This document shows, in pieces, positions 1 through 5,218 of a DNA stretch of 5,218 nucleotides. Numbering within the stretch: position 1 is the first letter of the stretch; the number at the start of each line of letters is the position of its first letter. This stretch comes from Micavibrio aeruginosavorus (GTDB taxonomy: Bacteria; Pseudomonadota; Alphaproteobacteria; Micavibrionales; Micavibrionaceae), in contig QFNK01000152.1 in NCBI GenBank assembly GCA_003240795.1, positions 1 through 5,218 of the forward strand, written 5' to 3'. Under the pieces are notes generated by a model, which did no database searches, was not told where the DNA came from, and saw nothing but the letters and a program-made list of their open reading frames with translations. Position numbers and translations under genes: made by a program.

Positions 1-605
1 ATTAAAAGATTAAAATAATTTGCAGCCAACATTTCGTCTCGAATCCGCGGCTGGCTGTAAAACGCCTTTGACCCGCTGGAGAAGTCATTTTTATCATAAG
101 AAAGCGGATTTCCTCCGTGATCCACATATACTTTAGTTGTGCCAAATTCAACGCAACAACCTTTTGCGACAAACTCATGGAGCAAATCATAAGTTTGATT
201 CAATAACTGCATGCTCTCCACATCTCCACCTGTATCTGGATGGAGGCTTTTAGCAGCGTTATTTCGTGCTTTTTTTAAACTAGATAATGACTGTAGAGAT
301 TTCTCAGGGAAGAACTCGGGAGTTCTATTCCAGATATGCTTGACGTAAGAGTAGTTATTTTTTTGTGGAATCTGCCTACTTACGACGTATCTTTCAAGTA
401 TCTTATCTCTTTGGATAGCATCCAAAGAGAACCACTTTTCATACGCTTTAAAAACTAAATCATGAGCATCTAGTCTATCCGCTACCCTTAATCTTATTGA
501 GGCGAAATATGTTAGGGCTTCACGGAGCCCCCAAAACGAGTCTAAGCCTTCATCCTCATAAATTTTAGAAACATATTGGGTTTTTGAAGCAAGCGTATTA
601 TTCAT
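1..605 (-). CDS. J-domain-like (HPD motif) protein, partial, on integrated element
   Basis: I read an uninterrupted frame of 201 codons from an ATG at 605 down to the left edge, with no stop, so the C-terminus lies outside the window. Residues about 107-146 resemble helix II, the HPD loop and helix III of a J domain: a basic helix (SLKKARNNAAKSL), the tripeptide HPD at 122-124 followed by TGGD, then MQLLNQTYDLLHEF. In known J proteins HPD stimulates Hsp70 (DnaK) ATPase. The usual helix I (YxxLG type) is not recognisable, so this is a compact or divergent J domain. The first 105 residues (rich in Trp, Tyr and charged residues) and the part after 146 match nothing I know. There is no signal peptide or membrane segment. 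An in-frame TAG lies upstream of the ATG, and no good Shine-Dalgarno sequence is visible. The gene is AT-rich (roughly 35% GC in a stretch I counted), unlike the genes to the right, which fits acquisition with the element ending at the tRNA fragment. A role in element replication or in recruiting host DnaK is speculation. Confidence 0.8.
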   Translation of the reverse strand, partial: MNNTLASKTQYVSKIYEDEGLDSFWGLREALTYFASIRLRVADRLDAHDLVFKAYEKWFSLDAIQRDKILERYVVSRQIPQKNNYSYVKHIWNRTPEFFPEKSLQSLSSLKKARNNAAKSLHPDTGGDVESMQLLNQTYDLLHEFVAKGCCVEFGTTKVYVDHGGNPLSYDKNDFSSGSKAFYSQPRIRDEMLAANYFNLL

Positions 606-620
606 AATGCACAAACTTAA

Positions 621-639
621 GCTGGAACATCTTCCAAGC
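621..639. repeat. imperfect inverted repeat upstream of the J-domain-like gene
   Basis: GCTGGAA and TTCC(A)AGC flank the four bases CATC, giving a 7-bp dyad with one unpaired base. It ends 16 bases upstream of the start codon of the minus-strand gene, where it could be an operator or a leader hairpin. It is short and imperfect, so chance is possible. Confidence 0.3.
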
Positions 640-685
640 TAATGACGATCTTCTTATCTATGATTACAATCAGACCTTTGTACAA

Positions 686-708
686 CCTATTTGCAGGAAA
701 AAAATAGG
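686..708. repeat. perfect 7-bp inverted repeat with 9-base spacer
   Basis: CCTATTT at 686-692 and AAATAGG at 702-708 are exact reverse complements. The dyad lies in the gene-free, AT-rich stretch between the J-domain-like gene and the tRNA fragment. It has no T-run that would make it a convincing terminator. A protein-binding site (regulator or recombinase arm site) is possible but unproven. Confidence 0.35.
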
Positions 709-748
709 CTAAGCCAGATCAAAACTTATACATTTCCTTACAGACTTT

Positions 749-772
749 TTATGCTATAAATTATGCTATAAA
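749..772. repeat. tandem 12-bp direct repeat (TTATGCTATAAA twice)
   Basis: Two identical 12-bp units abut exactly (749-760 and 761-772), about 40 bases before the tRNA fragment. Directly repeated short sites next to an att core are characteristic of arm-type integrase or excisionase binding sites, which makes that the most attractive reading. Tandem slippage in AT-rich DNA is the alternative. Confidence 0.7.
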
Positions 773-810
773 AAATTATCTTTATTTTACAACAAGGTAA
801 GAATTATACG

Positions 811-872
811 CCGCACTCGAAATGCGGCATAGGCGCAAGTCTATCGGGGGTTCGAATCCCCCCTGCCCGCCA
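811..872 (+). pseudogene. tRNA-Ser(CGA) 3' fragment, probable attachment site
   Basis: The sequence folds as the 3' part of a class II tRNA. The anticodon stem is CCGCA/TGCGG (811-815 with 823-827), the loop is CTCGAAA with anticodon CGA at 818-820, and the long variable arm pairs ATAG with CTAT (829-832, 841-844). The T arm is GGGGG-TTCGAAT-CCCCC (846-862), followed by the acceptor 3' strand, a G discriminator and CCA at 870-872. Anticodon CGA reads the serine codon UCG, and the long variable arm fits tRNA-Ser. There is no D arm and no 5' acceptor strand (a GGGCAG-like sequence) upstream. The 3' acceptor strand appears one base short (six instead of seven before the discriminator). It is therefore a truncated copy, most simply the att repeat left by integration. 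It ends six bases before the stop codon of the convergent chemotaxis gene. Confidence 0.8.
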
Positions 873-878
873 TAACTA

Positions 879-2063
879 TCAGACAACCTTCCTTGTATTG
901 TGCAAAAACTCTTCAACGACCTGTTTGAGCTTTTCCGCCTGCGCAGAGAGTTCCTTTGCCGAAGAATTCACCCCATCTGCCGTATTCCCCGTCTGCTGAA
1001 CGGCGCCAGTCACTTCGGTGATATTCTGACGAACCTGTTCCGTTCCAGAAGAGGCTTCTTCTATATTCCGGGCTATTTCCCGTGTTGCAACGGACTGTTC
1101 CTCAACAGCGGCAGAAACAGCCGTGTTTGCGCAGTCTATTTCCTGAATTTTCTCCGTTACGGCCCTGATGCCCACAACGGCACTGTCCATCGCTGACTGA
1201 ATATCACGAACGTAAAGCCCAACTTCTTCCGTAGCCTTCCCTGTTTGCTGAGCGAGTGATTTGACTTCACTGGCCACAACAGCGAACCCCTTCCCCGCAT
1301 CACCCGCGCGCGCCGCCTCGATCGTAGCATTGAGGGCAAGAAGATTGGTTTGGTTTGCGATATCCTCGATCAATTCGACGGCACGCGATATTTTTGCAAC
1401 CGCCTGCTGAAGATTATCAACTTTTCCTGAAACATCTTCCGTCACGACAATGGTATCGCTTGCAACCTTTGCGGCCCGCGTCACTTGCACACTGATCTCG
1501 GAGATGGAGGCCGTCAGCTGTTCCGAGGCTGCGGAAACCATCTGCACGTTGTTGGACGCTTCCGCCGCCGCCGAAGAAACAAGGGATGATTTCGTACCAG
1601 TTTCTATAGCCATCTTCCTCATTTCTTCAGATGACACGCTGAGTTTCTGGGCAGAATTGGCAACATAAGAGACAACCTCTTCCACATTCCTTTCAAATAT
1701 GTCCGTCACAGCCGAAAAGTCAGTCACCTTTCCCTGAATAGATTCCAGCGCCTTGTTGACCGTCCTGCTCGCATTGAGGAATGTACCCTGCATACCCGTT
1801 TCGATGATTTTACGGTAATAATGATTGCGGCTCACGTGATCCATACAGGCCTGTGACTCGCGAACATAGGAATCGCATCTGTCGATCATGTCGTTAATGG
1901 CGTACAAAAGCTCAGCCAGATCCCCGCCGCAGGATATGTCCATAATTCTGGCTTCAAAATCGCCCGCCGCCGCGCGATTAACGACATTCAACGCTTTCTG
2001 TATCGCATGATTTTTGCTTTCGCCGAAAAACAAGACCTTTTGCTCTCCTAGAGTGTGCGCCAT
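879..2063 (-). CDS. soluble methyl-accepting chemotaxis protein (Aer-partner type)
   Basis: This 394-residue cytoplasmic chemoreceptor should form long coiled-coil hairpins that dock CheW and CheA and pass a signal to the flagellar motor. The signalling tip at about 234-274 (IANQTNLLALNATIEAARAG, then GKGFAVVASEVKSLAQQT) is nearly canonical. Ala/Ser/Glu-rich helices flank it from about 115 to 390 and would carry the methylation sites. Residues about 25-110 (RAAAGDFEARI, ELLYAINDMIDRCDSYVRES) look like a HAMP-type input segment. No transmembrane segment, periplasmic domain or C-terminal CheR-binding pentapeptide is present, so sensing must come from a partner. The start ATG has GGGGG six bases upstream, inside the end of the preceding PAS gene, and only one base separates the two genes, so they are surely co-expressed and probably translationally coupled. 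The function is confident; the sensed cue depends on the PAS partner. Confidence 0.93.
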   Translation of the reverse strand: MAHTLGEQKVLFFGESKNHAIQKALNVVNRAAAGDFEARIMDISCGGDLAELLYAINDMIDRCDSYVRESQACMDHVSRNHYYRKIIETGMQGTFLNASRTVNKALESIQGKVTDFSAVTDIFERNVEEVVSYVANSAQKLSVSSEEMRKMAIETGTKSSLVSSAAAEASNNVQMVSAASEQLTASISEISVQVTRAAKVASDTIVVTEDVSGKVDNLQQAVAKISRAVELIEDIANQTNLLALNATIEAARAGDAGKGFAVVASEVKSLAQQTGKATEEVGLYVRDIQSAMDSAVVGIRAVTEKIQEIDCANTAVSAAVEEQSVATREIARNIEEASSGTEQVRQNITEVTGAVQQTGNTADGVNSSAKELSAQAEKLKQVVEEFLHNTRKVV

Positions 2064-2064
2064 A

Positions 2065-2595
2065 TTAAACCCCCATCGAGAACATAAGCTGGTTGAAAGT
2101 CATATTACTGTCCTTCAGCATGCCGTTTATACGCCGCATAGAGGCGTCGATACTCTCCTGTGCCCCCACATGCGTAGCCTCGATGGACAACAACTCGCTG
2201 TACAAAGGTATAATACGCTCGTTCAGCACTTTGCGGTTCGGCACACGCCTGTTGGAGTGGTAACCAACAACGTTTCCGCCGCTATCGTAACTGGGCGTCA
2301 CATGCGCAAAGACCCAGTAATTATCGCCGTTACTGGAACGGTTATTGACATATGCAAAAAGCTCCTTGCCCTCTTTGATCGTACTCCAGAGCAGACGGAA
2401 CACGCATTTGGGCATTTCAGGATGGCGGATAATATTATGCGGCTTGCCGATGCATTCTTTTTCGGAAAGCCCGGCAAGACGGTAGAATGTCCTGTTGCCA
2501 TATATTAATTTTCCGTGAATATCCGTCTTTGAAACGATGATTTCGTCTCCGGAAAAATCGGCTTCCTTGCCTGATAGAAAAACATCCGCGCGCAT
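2065..2595 (-). CDS. Aer-like PAS-domain redox/energy-taxis sensor
   Basis: This 176-residue protein is a single PAS domain (about 15-120) plus a helical tail. It aligns without gaps to the Aer PAS domain of E. coli as I remember it, including shared numbering: N34, R57-H58 in PHNIIRHPEMP, F66, W70, N85, then NGDNYW. These are the positions linked to FAD binding or signalling in Aer. One difference is glutamate at 60, where Aer has aspartate. Aer senses cellular redox state through FAD; here the PAS domain is a separate protein directly upstream of a soluble chemoreceptor, so it presumably supplies that receptor's input. This resembles in principle the bipartite CetA/CetB energy-taxis pair of Campylobacter. 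I chose the ATG at 2595 because AGAAAGGGG (2610-2602) ends six bases before it; a TTG six codons upstream overlaps that ribosome-binding site. The stop is one base from the next gene. No membrane segment is seen. Confidence 0.9.
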   Translation of the reverse strand: MRADVFLSGKEADFSGDEIIVSKTDIHGKLIYGNRTFYRLAGLSEKECIGKPHNIIRHPEMPKCVFRLLWSTIKEGKELFAYVNNRSSNGDNYWVFAHVTPSYDSGGNVVGYHSNRRVPNRKVLNERIIPLYSELLSIEATHVGAQESIDASMRRINGMLKDSNMTFNQLMFSMGV

Positions 2596-2601
2596 GACAA
2601 A

Positions 2602-2610
2602 CCCCTTTCT
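2602..2610 (-). promoter_or_regulatory. ribosome binding site deciding the PAS gene start
   Basis: On the minus strand AGAAAGGGG lies six bases upstream of the ATG at 2595. It sits within the would-be first codons of the longer TTG-initiated frame, so it argues for the shorter protein. Confidence 0.75.
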
Positions 2611-2619
2611 CAATTTGGG

Positions 2620-2649
2620 TTGCGTTTTGCAGTTAACTAGTAGGATAAT
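2620..2649 (+). promoter_or_regulatory. candidate promoter of the MerR-family gene
   Basis: TTGCGT (2620-2625) and GATAAT (2644-2649) make a sigma-70-like pair with an 18-base spacer, predicting transcription start near 2656, about 30 bases before the ATG. An 8-base palindrome AGTTAACT (2631-2638) lies in the spacer. This was found by eye and is not tested. Confidence 0.35.
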
Positions 2650-2651
2650 TG

Positions 2652-2666
2652 CTGTAACGGTTACAG
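2652..2666. promoter_or_regulatory. perfect palindrome, candidate operator between divergent genes
   Basis: CTGTAAC, one base, then GTTACAG: a perfect 7-1-7 inverted repeat in the 90-bp region between the divergent PAS and MerR-family genes. It would overlap the predicted start of the MerR-family transcript. On the other strand it fits inside the 17-base spacer of a weak TTGCCC/ATTATC pair reading toward the taxis operon. MerR proteins bind dyads in promoter spacers, so autoregulation or control of the taxis operon is plausible, but the binding protein is inferred. Confidence 0.5.
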
Positions 2667-2685
2667 GGGCAAGGGAAATACGAAA

Positions 2686-3090
2686 ATGACATATCGCATC
2701 GGTGAGTTATCAAAACTAACCGGCTATAGCGTGGAAAGCATCCGTCACTACGAGAAAATGGGCCTGTTAAAAACCCCTCCGCGTACAGAATCCGGCCAGC
2801 GCGTTTACAGCGAAAATCATCTGGAAATTCTTTATGCGATAAAAACATTCCGCGAGATAACATTCGGCTTACAGGACATAAGCGAGCTTATCAAATCTGC
2901 CCAGAACGGAAATTTCTGCGAAAATCTTCAAGACCTTCACGGCAAATACGCCCTGCTGATCAGCGAAAAAAAGAAGGAGCTCGAGGCCAATGAAAAAGCC
3001 CTTATGCAGGTGATGCTCGCCTGTGTCGAATGCCCTTCCAAGACAAACTGTCTCACAAAAAACTGTCCCCTCCTTAAAAACAGGCATTAA
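2686..3090 (+). CDS. MerR-family regulator with atypical cysteine-rich sensor loop
   Basis: This 134-residue DNA-binding activator/repressor has the MerR winged helix-turn-helix at 1-70 (YRIGELSKLTGYSVESIRHYE, then SGQRVYSENHLEIL). A dimerisation helix follows at about 80-112, then a short C-terminal sensor loop. Cysteines are at 78, 113, 116, 122 and 127. C78 sits where MerR/ZntR-type metal sensors place their dimer-helix cysteine, and C113 and C127-Pro sit where such proteins have their loop cysteines. The loop, however, is longer than in CueR, ZntR or MerR and carries two extra cysteines (pattern CX2CX5CX4CP). Its CX2C start and NCPLL end also recall SoxR, which has CX2CXCX5C for a [2Fe-2S] cluster. 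A metal ion or a redox/Fe-S signal are both possible, and I cannot name the ligand. AAGGGA lies nine bases before the ATG. It is divergent from the taxis operon and in line with the efflux gene 170 bases downstream. Confidence 0.9.
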   Translation: MTYRIGELSKLTGYSVESIRHYEKMGLLKTPPRTESGQRVYSENHLEILYAIKTFREITFGLQDISELIKSAQNGNFCENLQDLHGKYALLISEKKKELEANEKALMQVMLACVECPSKTNCLTKNCPLLKNRH

Positions 3091-3165
3091 CCCAAGCGCA
3101 AGTTGAAACAGCACTCCCTTGCGAAGGAAAAAGCAGGCCGGCGCGTATTATTTTGGGTTGCCATC

Positions 3166-3186
3166 TGGTTTTTTGACCAAACGGTC
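3166..3186. promoter_or_regulatory. overlapping short dyads upstream of the efflux gene
   Basis: Two small inverted repeats overlap here: TGGT-N6-ACCA (3166-3179) and GACC-AAAC-GGTC (3175-3186). A good -35-like TTGCCA is at 3158-3163, but no convincing -10 follows at normal spacing. The block is the most operator-like part of the 170-base gap between the MerR-family and efflux genes, yet the arms are only four bases, so confidence is low. Confidence 0.25.
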
Positions 3187-3260
3187 TATTTGATTTGGGA
3201 AAATTGGTGTAATGTGTGACGCATTATGGCGTTCGCCCTCGCTTTCGGAGCTTATTTTTA

Positions 3261-4724
3261 ATGAAAAAACATACTGTTATCCCAGCCCTGCTTGTTGCCG
3301 CATTGTTGTCGGGATGCTCTTTGATCCCTGAATATAACCGCCCTGTAACGGACTCCCCGGCCGGCTGGAACGAGGCAGACGCGTCAAACCCGACCGTCAT
3401 CGCCCGCGACTGGTGGAAAAATTTTGAAAGCGCCGAGCTGAACACCATGATGGCCGAAGCACTGGCCAACAACAACGACCTCGGCGCGGCGATCCAGCGC
3501 GTCGAACAGGCTCGCGCCCTCGCCCGGGTGGCAGGCGCCCCGCTCCTCCCGTCCGTTGATGCGACAGGCTCCGGCGGCTGGCAACGCAACGATCCCGCGA
3601 CCGGCAAAACCATATCCGATTCCACAGGCTCCGCCGGGCTGACGGTCGGGTACGAGCTGGACATTTTCGGCCTGAACCGCGCAAGCCTGACGGCCGCCGA
3701 AGCGGACGCGAAAGCCTCCGAATATGACCGTGATGCCATCGCCCTGATCGTGATGGGTGATGTCGCCAAAACCTACTTCTCGGTACTCAGCCTGGAAGAG
3801 CGCATGAACATTGCCGACCAGAATTTGGAAAGCGCGCGCGAACTCCTCCGCATCGTCAACGCCCGTTTCGATGCAGGTGCGACAACGGCTCTGGACGTGT
3901 CCCAGCAGAAAGCGGACCTTGCAACGACCGAGGCCGCGCGCACCACAGTTGAACAACAGTTGAAAGCCGCCAAGACATCGCTTGCCGTCCTCCTTGGAAA
4001 GGCACCGCAGAACCTGACGGTGCAGGCCAAGGATCTTCGCACGCTTCCCGTCCCGTCCATCGCGCCCGGCCAGCCTTCCACACTGCTTGAGCGCAGACCC
4101 GATATCCGCAATGCCGAAGCAGGCCTGATCGCCGCCAATGCCGATATCGGCGCGGCGCGCGCAGCCTTCTTCCCGAGGCTTAACATCGGCCTCGATGCCG
4201 GTATCGCCGCAACGCCTATCGGCGACCCTGCGACGAAAACGCTCTCGCTTCTGGCAGGCCTGACGGCTCCGATCTTCAAGGGCGGCCTTCTGGAAGGAAA
4301 CCTCGCCTTTTCCAAAGCGCGCAAGGAAGAGCTGGTCGAGAATTACCGCAAGACGGTTCTGGTATCGTTCAAGGATGTCGAAGACTCCCTTGCCGCGGTC
4401 AAGGCGTCGACACAGCGTGAGAAATCACTGGAAACGGCCATGGCGGAGGCACGCAAGGCCTATAACCTCTCCCTCCAGCAATATGACGTCGGAACGATCG
4501 ACTTCCAGATTCTTCTTGATGCGCGTCAGACGATGCTGGCCGCCGAAGACAGCTTCCTCCAGACGAAGAACGAGCGTCTGGCAGCAGCCGTTGATCTTTA
4601 CAAGGCCCTTGGCGGCGGATGGAGCGAAGGCTCAAAAATTCCGGCTCAACAACCGGCCCCTGCCGCGCAGCAATCCGCAACACCGCCGCAGCAAATCAAG
4701 CCGCAATCAGAACAAGCAGAATAA
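3261..4724 (+). CDS. outer membrane efflux lipoprotein, NodT/OprM (TolC-like) family
   Basis: This 487-residue outer membrane factor should form a trimeric beta-barrel/alpha-barrel channel that carries substrates out from an inner-membrane RND (or MFS) pump through a periplasmic adaptor. It has a lipoprotein signal peptide with lipobox LSGC (Cys19; Ser at +2, compatible with outer-membrane sorting). Two outer-membrane-efflux repeats follow at about 50-245 and 270-452. Family hallmarks are YELDIFG (131-137), the LLERRPDIRNAEAGL...AANADIGAARAAFFPRL block (275-307), and YDVGTIDFQILLDARQTMLA with the closing LYKALGGGW (408-454). A Pro/Gln-rich tail of about 33 residues follows and may be an unstructured periplasmic extension. 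I chose the ATG at 3261 because it starts the signal peptide and has GGAG ten bases upstream; a GTG at 3216 in the same frame would bury the signal. No pump or adaptor gene lies in the window, so the partner is unknown. Confidence 0.95.
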   Translation: MKKHTVIPALLVAALLSGCSLIPEYNRPVTDSPAGWNEADASNPTVIARDWWKNFESAELNTMMAEALANNNDLGAAIQRVEQARALARVAGAPLLPSVDATGSGGWQRNDPATGKTISDSTGSAGLTVGYELDIFGLNRASLTAAEADAKASEYDRDAIALIVMGDVAKTYFSVLSLEERMNIADQNLESARELLRIVNARFDAGATTALDVSQQKADLATTEAARTTVEQQLKAAKTSLAVLLGKAPQNLTVQAKDLRTLPVPSIAPGQPSTLLERRPDIRNAEAGLIAANADIGAARAAFFPRLNIGLDAGIAATPIGDPATKTLSLLAGLTAPIFKGGLLEGNLAFSKARKEELVENYRKTVLVSFKDVEDSLAAVKASTQREKSLETAMAEARKAYNLSLQQYDVGTIDFQILLDARQTMLAAEDSFLQTKNERLAAAVDLYKALGGGWSEGSKIPAQQPAPAAQQSATPPQQIKPQSEQAE

Positions 4725-4751
4725 AAAAACCGGGGCAATGCCCCGGTTTTT
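4725..4751. terminator. bidirectional rho-independent terminator
   Basis: A perfect hairpin CCGGGGC-AAT-GCCCCGG (4730-4746) is flanked by an A-run on the left and a T-run on the right, which extend the stem by five A-T pairs. It starts right after the efflux stop codon and ends nine bases before the stop of the convergent PfpI-family gene, so it can serve both transcripts. Confidence 0.93.
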
Positions 4752-4760
4752 CTTTAGCAA

Positions 4761-5218
4761 TTATGCGGCTTTTCGCTGCTTTTGTGCACCGGAACGCAGG
4801 GCTTCCAGCGCGGCCTTTGTCATGGCCGGAAGATCGGCGGGCCAGCGGCCCGTGATAAACTGTCCGTCCTTTACGCATTCCTCATTTTTATACGTGGCGC
4901 CGGCCTCGCTGACTTCATCCTCGCATTCGGGCCATGCCGCAATCGCGCGTCCGTCGATGACATCGGCCTTGGCCAGCAATTGCGGACCGTGGCAGATCGA
5001 CGCGACAGGACGGCCGTTTGCACAGAAGTCACGAACGAAGGCAACGGCCTCCTCTTCCTTCTTAAGCTTTTCAGGCGCTTTCCCACCGGGGATGTAAAGC
5101 ATCGCATAATCCGATGGCTCCGCATCCTCGATCTTCATTGTTTTCTTCAGGCCGGAACCGTTTTTGCCCTTGAATTCACCGCCGTCCGGCGTCAGGACAT
5201 CGACCTGATATCCTTCTT
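4761..5218 (-). CDS. PfpI/DJ-1 superfamily protein (type 1 GATase-like), N-terminus missing
   Basis: The frame stays open from the right edge to a TAA at 4761-4763, giving 151 residues; an internal ATG at 5138 is not the real start. The visible part begins EGYQVDVLTPDGGEF, the usual second strand of the family, so only about 25-35 N-terminal residues should be missing. IPGGKAPE (42-49) holds the conserved glutamate. ASICHGPQLLA holds the nucleophile elbow, with Cys75-His76 of the visible part, and GRWPADLPAM is close to the C-terminus of the archaeal PfpI protease PH1704. Another catalytic-site glutamate expected near residue 12 lies off the window. Members have been described as intracellular peptidases, glyoxalases or (debatedly) deglycases acting on methylglyoxal damage; bacterial relatives include YhbO of E. 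coli. The exact reaction here is undetermined. It is convergent with the efflux gene, and its short basic tail (QKQRKAA) is unremarkable. Confidence 0.93.
   Translation of the reverse strand, partial: EGYQVDVLTPDGGEFKGKNGSGLKKTMKIEDAEPSDYAMLYIPGGKAPEKLKKEEEAVAFVRDFCANGRPVASICHGPQLLAKADVIDGRAIAAWPECEDEVSEAGATYKNEECVKDGQFITGRWPADLPAMTKAALEALRSGAQKQRKAA

Larger units (their letters stand above)
1..872. mobile_element. right end of a tRNA-Ser-integrated element
   Basis: The segment left of the tRNA-Ser 3' fragment is AT-rich, carries a gene of foreign-looking composition and has clustered short repeats. The segment to the right is GC-richer and carries ordinary chromosomal genes. Tyrosine-recombinase elements typically insert in a tRNA 3' part, rebuild a full tRNA at one end and leave a 3' copy at the other. 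The fragment here reads on the + strand, so the element body should lie to the left, with the rebuilt tRNA and possibly the integrase beyond the window. No integrase is visible, so the element type (genomic island, prophage or ICE) is not determined. Confidence 0.6.

Noticed and set aside
2..190. 62-residue minus-strand frame
   Set aside because: It lies in another frame of the longer J-domain-like gene, which runs through to the left edge with no stop.
740..872. intact tRNA gene, or a tRNA split by a group I intron
   Set aside because: No D arm or 5' acceptor strand is found upstream. Known bacterial tRNA introns of this kind interrupt the anticodon loop, but here the whole anticodon arm is present and only the part before it is missing.
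2014..2508. 164-residue plus-strand frame
   Set aside because: It is antisense to the PAS/MCP operon, whose proteins have clear family motifs; this translation has none.
2596..2613. TTG start adding six residues to the PAS protein
   Set aside because: The added codons overlap a good ribosome-binding site for the ATG at 2595, and the shorter form matches Aer residue numbering.
3097..3123. hairpin CGCAAG...CTTGCG after the MerR-family gene as a terminator
   Set aside because: The stem is six pairs with a 15-base loop, and it is followed by purines, not a T-run.
3216..3260. GTG start adding 15 residues to the efflux protein
   Set aside because: It would place an Arg-rich stretch before a clean lipoprotein signal peptide that begins at the ATG at 3261.
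3224..3956. long minus-strand frames opposite the efflux gene
   Set aside because: They are antisense shadows caused by high GC; the plus-strand protein has full family motifs.
4375..5097. 240-residue plus-strand frame
   Set aside because: It overlaps the efflux gene out of frame, crosses the strong terminator and continues antisense to the PfpI-family gene; the translation is Arg/Ser-rich shadow sequence.
4761..5138. complete 125-residue PfpI protein starting at an internal ATG
   Set aside because: The frame continues upstream to the window edge with typical family sequence, so the gene is cut by the window, not short.

Overview
The window looks like the junction between a horizontally acquired element and a proteobacterial chromosome. 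An alphaproteobacterium is my best guess. The guess rests on the protein families (Aer-type PAS sensor, NodT/OprM-type outer membrane lipoprotein, MerR regulator, PfpI protein) and the GC-rich codon use of the right-hand genes; no single sequence proves it.

Layout. Bases 1-605 hold the 5' part (201 codons, running off the left edge) of an AT-rich minus-strand gene whose product carries a J-domain-like segment with the motif HPDTGGD. Bases 606-810 are non-coding and AT-rich, with a perfect 12-bp tandem repeat and two inverted repeats. At 811-872 lies the 3' part of a tRNA-Ser(CGA) gene (anticodon arm, long variable arm, T arm, CCA) without its 5' half. This is the expected footprint of an element integrated into a tRNA gene: element to the left, old chromosome to the right.

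The chromosomal part begins with a minus-strand two-gene operon: an Aer-like PAS protein (2065-2595) followed after one base by a soluble methyl-accepting chemotaxis protein (879-2063). Together they look like an energy- or redox-taxis receptor split into a flavin-binding sensor and a signalling subunit. Divergent from it is a MerR-family regulator (2686-3090) with an unusual five-cysteine pattern. The 90-bp intergenic region holds a perfect 7-1-7 palindrome, a candidate operator. Next comes an outer membrane efflux lipoprotein of the NodT/OprM type (3261-4724), without a pump or adaptor gene beside it here. A strong two-way terminator (4725-4751) separates it from a convergent PfpI/DJ-1-family gene (4761 to the right edge, lacking its N-terminus).

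How they may work together: the PAS and MCP proteins very likely act as one receptor. The MerR protein may control itself, the taxis operon, the efflux gene, or several of these; the sequence alone does not decide. The regulator, efflux and PfpI genes are compatible with a stress or detoxification theme, which is inference from neighbourhood.
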